Shown: piece by piece, positions 18,014 through 27,528 of the stretch
Layout: the number at the start of each line of letters is the position of its first letter
How positions within the stretch are numbered: the stretch's first letter is position 1
NCBI RefSeq assembly: GCF_041902385.1
Contig: NZ_CP169244.1
Coordinates: forward strand, 2,666,001 to 2,730,000
Reading direction: 5' to 3'
Length of the DNA: 64,000 nucleotides
Source of the DNA: Arcticibacter sp041902385
Lineage (GTDB): Bacteria > Bacteroidota > Bacteroidia > Sphingobacteriales > Sphingobacteriaceae
Position numbers and translations under genes: made by a program
Notes under the pieces: generated by a model
Databases searched by the model: none
What the model was told of the DNA's origin: nothing
What the model saw: the letters and a program-made list of their open reading frames with translations, nothing else

Positions 18014-18181
18014 AGCTTCAGACGAAACATTCATGAGTTGTAACAGTATACTGTTACCTCTAACCTTAACTTCCGGAAAGAGCTTCAGACGAAACATTCA
18101 TGAGTTGTAACCCTGCAGGTTCCTGGCTGTTCGGGGATTAAGGTACCGCTTCGGACAAAATATTCGTCAGTTGTAACCCTG
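18014..18181. repeat. Three-unit tandem repeat (66-67 bp period) with palindromes after each repeat
   Basis: A 31-bp sequence beginning agcttcagacgaaacattca is identical at 18014-18044 and 18081-18111. A diverged copy (gcttcggacaaaatattcgt) lies at 18148-18177. Starts are 67 and 66 bp apart. The sequence right after each repeat is locally palindromic but different each time: a perfect 18-bp palindrome gtaacagtatactgttac (18040-18057), aaccctgcaggtt, and ccctgaataggg. Function unknown. Confidence 0.8.
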
Positions 18182-18425
18182 AATAGGGATGTAGCTGATT
18201 GAAAGTCATTCTTAACCCTGAAAGCTTAGCGAATCGATCGCACTGACGTCTTTCAAAATGATTAACGATCTCGCCGGCGAGGTCTGAGGAGCAAATGCAG
18301 GATGGCATGGCCCTCAGTGTGTAAAGACAGACTGGTGTCAGGACAATGCCGGCTCCATATCAACAGTACCGAAGGGGCGTAGAAGGTTCTGCGGCACTGT
18401 TAAAAAACAGGTTCATTATAATAAA

Positions 18426-18452
18426 AAAAAGCCGCTTTTTGAGCGGCTTTTT
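18426..18452 (-). terminator. Strong intrinsic terminator, minus strand
   Basis: The stem aaaaagccgct / agcggcttttt has 11 perfect base pairs and a 5-nt loop. Read on the minus strand it is followed by eight T residues, so that orientation fits best. No minus-strand gene ends just upstream, which leaves either a long 3' tail of the exporter transcript or an unannotated small RNA. Confidence 0.7.
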
Positions 18453-18490
18453 CCAACTAACCAACTTAACTTATAACCCTAATCCAAACA
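18426..18490 (-). ncRNA. Candidate small RNA ending at the 18.43 kb terminator
   Basis: Upstream of the minus-strand terminator lies a purine-rich unstructured stretch (gattagggttataagttaag, then a ggtt repeat) and, further upstream, a TTTG that could belong to a weak -7 element. Terminator plus purine-rich body would make an RNA of about 65 nt. This is an inference; no promoter is convincing. Confidence 0.25.
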
Positions 18491-18952
18491 ATATTCTCTA
18501 CACTCTCTTTTACTGGTAATCAGCCAGAAAGGTTACAGAAAATTTAAAAAAGTCATCGCGTGCTACTGCGCTGATACCTTGTTTCTCCCTGCCTTTCCTG
18601 TTAGCCTATAGTCGACTGTTCCCCAAAATTGGCAGGGTCAATTCCGGAAGGGCCGGCTTTGGTATTGAAGGGGGAAATACCTGGCACTGCCCATGCTGCG
18701 CTCATCGCTTTCGATTTGCGGGCCGCCCGCTTGGATCCGCCTATGGGTGGTGGAGGACCAGTTCAAAGCTACCGACCATTAATGAATGACAGAAGCCTAC
18801 GAATGAACGCAGTAAGATAATAGGACAGCGAAATTGCGTCCGACTTGTTAATTGAATATAACGAGGAATATAAAAAAGCCGGAAATCAATAAGGCCTGAC
18901 TCGCTACTCATCTGCAAAGAAACATTTAAGCCTCATCTAAATACCTACTGTA

Positions 18953-18982
18953 ATCCCACCTTTTATAGTCAAAAGGTGGGAT
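18953..18982. repeat. Perfect 12-bp inverted repeat
   Basis: Arms atcccacctttt and aaaaggtgggat enclose a 6-nt loop (atagtc). No T-run follows on either strand, so it is not a typical terminator. It may be a mobile-element end or a protein-binding site. Confidence 0.5.
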
Positions 18983-19101
18983 CATGGTGGTATATTCGTG
19001 CGGGAATAGTAGCCGGAGAGCGAGCAAGGGGATACCCGGAAGCTGCGTAGAAGTGTAGCTATACTCATCGACTCTTTTCTCAGAGCATACCGCCAGGTTC
19101 C

Positions 19102-19436
19102 TCAGCTGGGACGGATCATACTATTCCACTGCTTTGATGATAATTCTAACCGGGGAAATTCGCTTAAATCGTGATACCCGAATATAAGCACTTCGGGGTG
19201 AAGGTTAGCGGGGTTTCGAATGGCATTCAGAGATTGAATTCTTAGCATTTCATCATCAGCACGTAACCTGGCAAGCTGGCTGACCGGATGGTCAGCATCC
19301 TGAAGTTCTGTACGAAATAGTAGGCCTCTCCTGCATATAGTAAGCACATACCATCACTGATGACTGCGATGCCGCAGTGCCCAAGGGTGTGCCCGAAAGG
19401 TGGTACCAGGGTCTTTTGTTCTTCAAATTTACTCAT
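19102..19436 (-). pseudogene. Fragment of a metallo-beta-lactamase-fold hydrolase, truncated and frameshifted
   Basis: Two overlapping frames together read the C-terminal part of an MBL-fold hydrolase. The first gives FGHTLGHCGIAVISDG and LLYAGEAYYF; the second continues RTELQDADHPVSQLARLRAD and ends HPEVLIFGYHDLSEF. Adding one T to the TTT in the join restores one frame. The N-terminal half with the HxHxDH zinc motif is absent. The apparent start at 19436 overlaps the end of the upstream exporter gene by 8 nt, so the fragment abuts that gene directly. A functional product is unlikely. Confidence 0.7.
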
Positions 19437-20838
19437 GAGACCTCATGTTGTCGCCATCTTTGAAATGCAGTCGCCGGAAGATCAGTCCCGAAAGGATCGT
19501 TAAGCTACCAACCACTAGAAAGGTATACCTGAAAGCATTATGAATTTCATCGTGTATCAGCTTCGTATCGCCCTGAAAAATCTTCAGCACAATGAGCCCG
19601 AAGGCGACGCCAAAGCCAATTGCCAGTTGTTGATTCACTGAAACTAAGGAATTTCCACTGCTGGTGTGATACTGTCTCAGATCGGCTATTGAAATGGTAT
19701 TCATCGAAGTGAACTGAATAGAGTTAAAGAACCCCAGCACCGCAATAATAGGAATATACCAGTAAATCGAAGTGTTCGCTGCCGGAATGGCCATGCTGCA
19801 AATTAAGAGACCGATCACGAACGTATTAACCATTAATGTAATGCGATAGCCATACCTGTTTAAGATCCTGATTACGGCAGATTTTCCAAACATGGCGGTT
19901 ATAGCCATTGGTGCAACGATCCATCCGGAAGTTACGGCGGACTCGCCATAGGCAATCTGGATCATCATTGGGAGCAGTAAGGGGATGGAGCTGATACCCA
20001 GCCGTGTTGCCAGGTTCCCTAATATCCCTACTCTGAAGGTTCTCACCTCGAATAAATTCAAAGGAAAGATGGGATTATTGTCTTTTGAAGCGTGGCGATA
20101 GTAAAAATAGAGCATTAAAAAACCGGATAAAAGAACCACTAATACCGGCGTGATATGCACGGTATTCCCAAATAACTCCAGGGAAATCGAAAGTAGCAAA
20201 GAGGCGGCAGCGAAAATGAGAAAGCCTTTAAGATCGAAATCTATGATCCGCGATTTATAGTCAGGCATATATCTTACACTGAGCAGAATGCCGCTCAGTC
20301 CGATTGGGATATTGATCAGGAAGATCCAGTGCCATGATAAATAATCGACCATATAGCCTCCCACCAGCGGCCCGAGAACAGGGCCAATTAAAGCAGGAAC
20401 GATAGCGAAATTCATCGCCCTAAGTAATTCATTTTTTGGAAAGGTTTTAATCAGCGCTAATTTTCCAACAGGTGTCATTAAACTTCCCCCTACCCCCTGT
20501 ATCATCCGGGAGATCACCAGTTGCGTCAAATTTTGCGAGAGCGAACAAAACAGGGACCCTGCGCTGAACAGCACCAGCGAAAAAATAAAAACCTTCCGGG
20601 TACCGAACTTATCCGAAATGAATCCGCTGACAGGCATAAATACGGCTAAGGTCAGCACATAACTGATGATGGCATTCTGCATGTTCAGAGGCGACTCCTC
20701 CAGATCCCTGGCAATGGCGGGCAGAGACGTGTTCAATATCGTCGAATCAAGCATCTGCATAAAAATGGCCGTAGCCAGAATAAGGGGAAGTATTTTTTTC
20801 GTAGGTTCGGAACTTTCGACTGATACCTTCAAATTCAT
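19429..20838 (-). CDS. DHA2-family (EmrB/QacA/MdtD-like) MFS drug exporter
   Basis: This 469-residue integral membrane protein probably exports drugs or metabolites with proton exchange. The N-terminal helix motif MLDSTILNTSLPAIARDL and the loop GFISDKFGTRKVF are typical of the DHA2 group, as is GPVLGPLVGGYMVDYLSWHW (motif C region). The length resembles MdtD rather than the longer EmrB. No TetR or MarR regulator or HlyD-type partner lies beside it. It is divergent from the dextran locus regulator. Confidence 0.88.
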   Translation of the reverse strand: MNLKVSVESSEPTKKILPLILATAIFMQMLDSTILNTSLPAIARDLEESPLNMQNAIISYVLTLAVFMPVSGFISDKFGTRKVFIFSLVLFSAGSLFCSLSQNLTQLVISRMIQGVGGSLMTPVGKLALIKTFPKNELLRAMNFAIVPALIGPVLGPLVGGYMVDYLSWHWIFLINIPIGLSGILLSVRYMPDYKSRIIDFDLKGFLIFAAASLLLSISLELFGNTVHITPVLVVLLSGFLMLYFYYRHASKDNNPIFPLNLFEVRTFRVGILGNLATRLGISSIPLLLPMMIQIAYGESAVTSGWIVAPMAITAMFGKSAVIRILNRYGYRITLMVNTFVIGLLICSMAIPAANTSIYWYIPIIAVLGFFNSIQFTSMNTISIADLRQYHTSSGNSLVSVNQQLAIGFGVAFGLIVLKIFQGDTKLIHDEIHNAFRYTFLVVGSLTILSGLIFRRLHFKDGDNMRSHE

Positions 20839-21105
20839 ATCAGCCCCTCCAGCTGTTCTGTAAATACCATAACTTATCCTAAACGGGGGTTAAATATAGC
20901 CTGCAGTAAGGTAACCGGAAAGAAGCATATATAGTTTGTATTAATCGGAGACCGGCAGTTTTAAGGTACAGACACACAGAGTGCGTTGGGGGCAGGCCAA
21001 TGGCCGAAGCCTTACAAAACAGACACCTCCGTGAGTTGACGTAAAGTGAAGATAGATGGGGTCGATGTAGTTCATTTGCGCATAGTAAGCTGTGTTCAAT
21101 TTTTG

Positions 21106-21113
21106 TAAGTTTG
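21106..21113 (+). promoter_or_regulatory. -7 promoter element of the PUL regulator
   Basis: TAAGTTTG matches the Bacteroidota -7 consensus TAnnTTTG exactly. A start of transcription near 21119 would exclude the ATG at 21118 and support the ATG at 21133 as the real start. No good -33 element is at the right spacing. Confidence 0.45.
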
Positions 21114-21132
21114 TTAGATGGAATGTTCGTAT

Positions 21133-22803
21133 ATGAACAAGCTCTCATGTTCACTGATATTTCTGTTTCTTTTATTTCATAATGTTTCGGCCCGCGGACA
21201 ACAGGATACGGTTTATTCTTATCTGCGTACGTTGCTGGAAAACAAAGAGGTGTATGTAAAGGATAAAAAGAATAAGATCTCTCAGATCAAAAATATGTTG
21301 GGGACCCCCAATATAAGTGACCTGCAGCGATATGAAATCAATCACAGACTGCATAATGAATACAAGACATTCATTTCTGATTCTGCGATTTTCTATACAA
21401 TCCAAAACCTTGCAATAGCTGAGAAATTAAAACATCATACGTGGCTCAATGAATGCAGGCTCGATTTAGTATCTCTGTATATCATCGCAGGCATGTACAT
21501 TGAATCACTTGATCTTTTGAAATCAATAGACAAGAAAGAACTCCCGGACTGGTTATTGATTAAATATTATGACAATTATAAACAGCTTTATAGCTACTAT
21601 TCCCATAATAATCCCTATACAAGGGGCTATATCGGAAGAAGTAATTTGTACAGGGATTCTTTGTTAAATGTCCTGGATAAAAAGTCGAATCATTATAAAA
21701 TAGTATACGCCGAAAAGCTTTATGATGCCGACAAATTAAATGAGGCAAAGAATATTTTGCAGGACATGCTTCATTCTACGACCTCCGATACACACGAAAA
21801 GGCTGTCCTTGCCTATGCCCTGGCTAATACATACGGAAAGGAGAGGAATATTAACCTGCAAAAATACTACTATGCCATCTCTGCAATCTGCGACATAAAA
21901 AATGCTATCAAAGAAAACGCATCGACAAAGGCTTTGGCATCTGTTCTTTATGAAACCGGTGAGCTCGAAGAGGCATACAAATGCATCAGATCGTCTATGG
22001 AAGATGCAATGTTTTGCAATGCGAGGCTTCGTACCTACGAGGTGTCTCAGGTATTTCCCATTATCGACTCCGCTTATAAAAGAAAAATAGACGGGAAAAA
22101 TAAAACCCTCCAGTTATATCTTTTATTGGTCAGCATATTATCGCTTTTCCTTATCATGGCAATTGTATTTGTTTACAGGCAGATGAAGAGAATTGTCCGC
22201 ATCAGGAAAGAGTTATACCAAACCAATGCCAGGTTAAGCGAACTGAACAATGAAATGCATAGCACGAATGGCCGGTTACAGGTAGTGAATGATGAACTCT
22301 TAAAGGCGAATGAAAGCCTCTCGGAAGCTAATCAGATAAAAGAAACCTATATAGGTCATTTTTTGGATTTGTGTTCAACATACATTGATAAACTGGAAAA
22401 ATATCAAAATAGCCTCAACAGAAAGGCAATCGAAAGAAAGCTGGATGAATTATGCAGGATGCTGAAATCCCGGGATATGATAGATAATGAACTGAAAGAG
22501 TTATACGAGAATTTTGATAACACCTTTCTGCATCTCTATCCTAACTTTGTTGAAGAATTTAATTCACTACTGGTTCCGGGGGAGCAGTTCGTCCTCAAGG
22601 CCGGTGAAGTGCTGAACGTCGAACTGCGGATTTTTGCACTGATACGCCTGGGTATAACAGACAGCTCAAGGATTGCCCGGTTCCTCCATTATTCCGCGAA
22701 TACCATTTACAGTTACCGGACAAGAGCCCGCAACAAAGCGGCCGTACCGCGTGAAAAATTTGAGAGTATGGTCATGAAAATAGGCTATCCTGTGAAAAAG
22801 TAA
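21133..22803 (+). CDS. DUF6377-type (SusR-like) regulator of the polysaccharide locus
   Basis: This 556-residue protein has a signal peptide (MNKLSCSLIFLFLLFHNVSA), a helical TPR-like periplasmic region (about 25-325), one membrane helix (about 333-355), a coiled coil (about 360-415) and a C-terminal cytoplasmic domain. A LuxR-like helix-turn-helix is visible near the end (IRLGITDSSRIARFLHYSAN, then TIYSYRTRARNKA). This layout is that of membrane-bound one-component regulators that lie next to susCD operons and sense oligosaccharides in the periplasm. The start at 21133 gives a clean signal peptide; 21118 is the alternative. A terminator follows at 22840. Confidence 0.85.
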   Translation: MNKLSCSLIFLFLLFHNVSARGQQDTVYSYLRTLLENKEVYVKDKKNKISQIKNMLGTPNISDLQRYEINHRLHNEYKTFISDSAIFYTIQNLAIAEKLKHHTWLNECRLDLVSLYIIAGMYIESLDLLKSIDKKELPDWLLIKYYDNYKQLYSYYSHNNPYTRGYIGRSNLYRDSLLNVLDKKSNHYKIVYAEKLYDADKLNEAKNILQDMLHSTTSDTHEKAVLAYALANTYGKERNINLQKYYYAISAICDIKNAIKENASTKALASVLYETGELEEAYKCIRSSMEDAMFCNARLRTYEVSQVFPIIDSAYKRKIDGKNKTLQLYLLLVSILSLFLIMAIVFVYRQMKRIVRIRKELYQTNARLSELNNEMHSTNGRLQVVNDELLKANESLSEANQIKETYIGHFLDLCSTYIDKLEKYQNSLNRKAIERKLDELCRMLKSRDMIDNELKELYENFDNTFLHLYPNFVEEFNSLLVPGEQFVLKAGEVLNVELRIFALIRLGITDSSRIARFLHYSANTIYSYRTRARNKAAVPREKFESMVMKIGYPVKK

Positions 22804-22839
22804 CAGATATTATATCTATATTTTTTTATGTTTTCATGG

Positions 22840-22873
22840 CTGTAAAGTCTTGTTTTACAGTTGGTTGTTTTTT
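22840..22873 (+). terminator. Intrinsic terminator after the PUL regulator
   Basis: The stem ctgtaaa / tttacag (22840-22846 / 22854-22860) is perfect and is followed by a T-rich tail. It separates the regulator from the susC transcript. Confidence 0.65.
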
Positions 22874-22901
22874 ATTCTTGTCTATATTCCAACGATATGC
22901 G

Positions 22902-22933
22902 TTTCCTTAATCGCCTGCCTCTCTATACGTTTG
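22902..22933 (+). promoter_or_regulatory. Candidate susC promoter
   Basis: TACGTTTG at 22926-22933 matches the TAnnTTTG -7 consensus exactly, and a TTTC about 20 nt upstream (22902-22905) is close to the -33 TTTG element. Transcription would start near 22940 and give a leader of about 95 nt. Confidence 0.5.
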
Positions 22934-23035
22934 TGTTCTGAAACTTCGCCGGCTGATGCTATCGACAATTAGCATTGGAAATCCGGTAAACCCAATTAAC
23001 AATTAATTCATTTATAAACCCAAAAAAAGGAAAGG

Positions 23036-26022
23036 ATGAAAAAACTTTACGTACAACGATTCTCCCTTTTTGTTCTGTGGCTGCTTTTTTCCCTGGGTGC
23101 TTCCGCTCAAACGCAGCACAAGATCATAGGCGTTGTCTCTGACGAGACAGGACAAAGTGTTATCGGAGCATCAGTCAGGATAAAAGGGACAACGACCGGT
23201 GCACAAACAGACACAGACGGGCGCTTTTCGTTAAGTGCTAACAGCAACTCCGTTATTGTGGTTTCTTACGTGGGATATCTGCCGCAGGAGATACCCGTTG
23301 GTACAAAGACCGAATTCAGAATTGTATTAAAGGAAGATGCCCGCTTGTTAAATGAAGTGGTTGTGGTAGGCTATGGAACGGTCCGCAAAAAGGATCTGAC
23401 GGGTTCTCTTTCTTCAGTGGGTGCTAAAGTCATCCAGGAAAAGCCGGTGGCCAATATTGGAGAGGCCTTACAGGGACGGGCAGCAGGTGTTCAGATTGTC
23501 AATTCCGGGACGCCGGGAAGCAATGTAAGTATCCGCGTTCGGGGATTGGGATCTATAAATAACTCCGATCCGCTATTGGTCATAGATGGTGTCCCAACCG
23601 ATATCCCTTTGAATGTGCTGAACCAGAATGATGTGGAGACAGTCGATGTTCTTAAGGACGCTTCGGCGACAGCAATTTATGGCTCCCGTGGGGCTAATGG
23701 CGTAGTGCTGATCACCACAAAGAAAGGAAAATCAGGAGATGGCGTTATGTCGGCCGGTGTAAACTGGGGGATGCAGGATGCCACCAGTGTCCCCAGGATG
23801 CTAAATGCCGCGCAATTCGCGTCGCTGCACAATGAAATGATGGCGAATAATAATGAAAGACAGCGCCCTGATTTTGCGGATCCGCTCTCCTGGGGGAGGG
23901 AACTGACTGGGCCGATGCTTTGCTTCGGACTTCATCAATCCGCAATTATACGGCGTCTTATTCAGGAGGTAATGAGAAAAGTAATTACTACGTGTCCGGC
24001 GGGGTGCTGAACCAGGATGGTATTGTCATCAATACGGCGTATCGCCGCTATACGTTTCAGTTCAATAACGAGGCAAAGGTAAGGCCGTTTTTAAAGTTCG
24101 GTAACAATCTCACGCTAAGTCATGACGAAAAAAAGAACGGATCGTACAGTGTCCTCAACTCACTAGCGTCATTACCTACCCAGCCGGTATTAAACGAAGA
24201 CGGAACGTATTCGGGGCCGGGAGCTGAATCTAAATTTTATGGTGACCTGCGTAATCCGATAGGTACCGCTATGCTCGAATCCAATACAACTAGAGGATAT
24301 AATCTGCTGGGGAATTTATATGGAGAGCTGTCTCTTTTTGAGAAGGTAACCTATCGAATGACCGGAGGTGTCGATTTCAAATTCTGGGATAACCTGAACT
24401 TCTCTCCAAAGTATAACTGGACCCCCATACCGGTTCCGAACTCCTACAGGGGCGAGAGTTCCAATAAAAGCCTTACCTATCTGTGGGATAATACTCTCAC
24501 CTATGCAGATGTGTTCAATAAAAATCATCATCTGAATGTGATGATCGGGTCCAGTGCCCAGAACAATGTCTACAATTATATGAATGCGGCAGTAAAGGAA
24601 TTTTTGTCCGATGACTATAGTCAACTCAACAACGGATTGCTTGATCCTACGGTAGGGGGAAGTAAAAATGAATGGGCACTGCTTTCATTCTTCGGCCGTG
24701 TAAATTATTCTTTTCGCGACAGATATCTCCTGACAGCCACTGTTCGTCGCGACGGTACCTCAAGGATAACAAAAGAGAACCGCTGGGGTACATTTCCCTC
24801 CTTCTCTGTGGCATGGCGCTTGTCGGAAGAACCTTTTTATAAGAGGAATAATATCCTGAACGATATTAAGATACGCGCCGGGTATGGTGTTACAGGTAAT
24901 CAGGCCGTTCTAGATAACTATGCAGCCGTTACACGTCTGAAGACTGCTCAGTATGTCTTTAATGGATCGCCGGTTTCGACATTGTATCCACTGGTAATGC
25001 CAAATCCTGATATAAAATGGGAAACAGTAAAACAGGGTAACATAGGTTTTGATGCAACACTAATTAGCCGGCGTATGAACTTAACGTTCGACGCTTATAT
25101 CAAAAAAACCACGGATATGCTCGTCGCCATGGTTGTGCCGATCACAACCGGATATTCAGATATATATACCCCGATGATCAATGCGGGAGAAGTACGCAAC
25201 AAAGGGTGGGAGCTCACGATATCCAGTCAAAACATGAAAGGGCGGTTTGAATGGAATACGGATTTTAACTTGTCGTATAATAAAAACAAGGTATTGAAAT
25301 TGAATAACGGAACGCCTATTTATTATGGCTATCAGTCACATACCGAAGGGCGTCCCGTAGGCTCCTTCTATGGATGGGTGACTAATGGATTGTTCCAGAA
25401 CTGGGAGCAGGTGAACAACTACGCCTTTCAGTATCAGGGTAATAGTTCTGCAAGCGGAACTGCGCCGGGCGATATCAGGTTCCGGGATATAAACAATGAC
25501 GGAGTGGTTAACGACTATGACCGCACATACATTGGTAACCCTACACCTGCGTGGAATTTCGCGATGAACAATAGTTTCGCATACCGCAACTTTGATTTGC
25601 AGTTATACGTGCAGGGGGTAGCCGGGAACGACATCTATAATGCCAACCGCGTTACCCTTGAGGGCATGTACACCGTCAGGAACCAAACGGTAAAAGTGCT
25701 TGACCGCTGGACTGGTGAGGGTACAAGTAATTCCATACCCCGTGCTGTATATAGTGATCCAAATAAAAACACACGCAATTCGAATCGTTTTATCGAGGAC
25801 GGGGCATATCTGCGCCTTAAAAACCTCACCATCGGATATTCGCTCCCTTCAGCATTTGCACGGAAGGCTTACCTGAACAATCTGCGGGTGTATATGTCGG
25901 CTCAAAACCTGCTCACCCTGACTGATTATTCTGGGTTTGACCCCGAAGTACAGGGAGGGGTAGACAATAGCAATTATCCTCTTACGAGAACCATCAGTTT
26001 TGGTGTCAGCATGAAGCTTTAA
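23036..26022 (+). pseudogene. susC: SusC-type TonB-dependent transporter, broken by a 1-nt frameshift
   Basis: SusC proteins are 22-strand outer-membrane barrels that import oligosaccharides with TonB energy. The first frame gives a signal peptide (ending ASAQ), a carboxypeptidase-regulatory-like domain (about 27-105), and a plug with NEVVVVGYGTVRKKDLTGS and YGSRGANGVVLITTK. At 23892-23896 the run TGGGGGA needs a sixth G to read SWGEGTDWADALLRTSS. The second frame then carries the whole barrel to the C-terminal TISFGVSMKL. The restored protein has 995 residues, normal for the family. A consensus error or a recent deletion is equally possible from sequence alone. Confidence 0.88.
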
Positions 26023-26041
26023 ATAACAAAAGCATACAATT

Positions 26042-27528
26042 ATGAAAAGAATTATATACGCAGGGTGTATTCTGTTAATGTTTTTTCTCGTCTCCTGCTC
26101 TGACTTTCTGGATAAGGAACCTTTTGAGGATCCAAGCGCGGAAACAATTAATGATGAGGCTTCCGCAATAGCTCTGACGAATGCAGCATACCAGCCGATG
26201 CAGCGTCCCAAATTGTATAACATGCGGATGTGGACACTTGATATTGTTGCGGGAAACAGCGAAGTCGGTGCCGGAGGCGGCGACGATGGTATAGAGACCA
26301 TTCAGCTTGCAAACTTTGTTGCCGGACCAGATAATTTTGCAGCTGTTGATCTCTGGCGCGGGCCGAATCCCGGAGTCCTGTATTGTAACACAGTCCTGGC
26401 AAATATTCCGGGAATGAACATAAGTCAGGATATAAAGAACCGCTGCATTGGCGAAGCAAAATTTCTGCGTGCCAGTTATTACTTCATACTCGTTCAGTTA
26501 TTTGGTGACGTTCCGTTAAGCCTGAGTCCCGCAAAGCCGGGCGACGATCTTTTTCCGGCGCGGACCAGTAAAGAGGCGATCTATAAGGACGTGATCATTC
26601 CTGATTTACTCGATGCGATCAACCTTCTGCCCCGGCGTGAAGAATACAGCAGTAAGGACCTTGGGCGTGCAAGCAAGGGGCTGCCGCCGGTATGCTCGCA
26701 AAAGTATATCTTACAACAGGGCAATATCAGAAGTGTATAGAGATGTGTAACCTGGTTGAAAGTCTTGGTTATGCTCTTAACCCCGATTATGGTGATTGTT
26801 TTGGGGGAGAGAAGAGGAATAAGAACACAATAGAATCGCTGTTCGAGGTGCAGTATTACGGACTTACCGATGCTGGCTTTTGGGATGATGAGAACCAGGC
26901 GTCATGGTTAAGTACCTATATGGGGCCCCGTAATAGCGGTTGGGTAGGAGGTGGTTACGGATGGAACCAGCCAACCCAGGAATTTGTCGATCAGTATGAA
27001 TCCGGCGATTTACGCAAAGACAAGACCATCCTTTATGAAGGAGGTCCTTTTTTCGACGGGAAACAATATAAAAGTACGATGTCGTCTACCGGATATAATG
27101 TCCGCAAATTTTTGGTACCCCTTTCTGTTTCCCGCGACTATAATACAAATTCTGCAAATATCGTGGTACTGCGTTACGCGGATGTATTACTGATGAAAGC
27201 AGAAGCTTTAAATGAGTTGGGAAACACAGTAGCCGCCCAGGATCCATTGTATGAGGTGCGCAAGCGTGCAGGACTCAATAGCAGGAGTGATGTGGAGAGC
27301 CTGAATCAGGACCAGATGCGGGAAAAGATACGGCATGAGCGGCGCATGGAGCTTGCGTTTGAAGGGCACCGCTGGTTTGACATGATCAGATGGGATAACG
27401 GTCAGTACGCTCTGAACTTCCTGCATTCCATAGGAAAAGTGAATGCGCAAAGGAAACACCTGCTGTTACCCATACCTCAGAAAGAAATAGACGCAAACCT
27501 TAATTTAAAACAAAATCCTGGTTATTGA
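26042..27528 (+). pseudogene. susD: SusD-type surface glycan-binding lipoprotein, broken by a 1-nt frameshift
   Basis: SusD partners cap SusC and bind the oligosaccharide at the cell surface. The first frame starts with a lipoprotein signal (FLVSCSDF, Cys19, acidic residue following) and continues to DLGRASKG. There the G4 run at 26677-26680 needs a fifth G to read KGAAAGMLAKVYLTTGQYQK. The second frame completes the SusD/RagB domain and ends in the classic QNPGY. The restored protein has 495 residues, the usual length. The stop codon coincides with the 5' end of a group II intron. Confidence 0.88.

Larger units (their letters stand above)
17985..19101. other. Gene-poor region with repeat array, hairpins and decayed coding pieces
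   Basis: This 1.1 kb stretch holds no intact gene that I can support. It contains, in order, a three-unit 66-67 bp repeat array (18014-18181), a strong terminator-like hairpin (18426-18452) that may end a small RNA on the minus strand, a possible Rieske-like coding remnant (about 18640-18770), and a perfect 12-bp hairpin (18953-18982). It looks like a site of gene loss or past rearrangement. Confidence 0.6.

Noticed and set aside
18014..18181. CRISPR array
   Set aside because: There are only three units, one diverged, the spacers are palindromic, and there are no cas genes in the window.
18629..18820. 63-codon frame with GGGG-rich middle
   Set aside because: It starts at TTG, has low-complexity composition, and lies over a better (but also weak) Rieske-like remnant in another frame.
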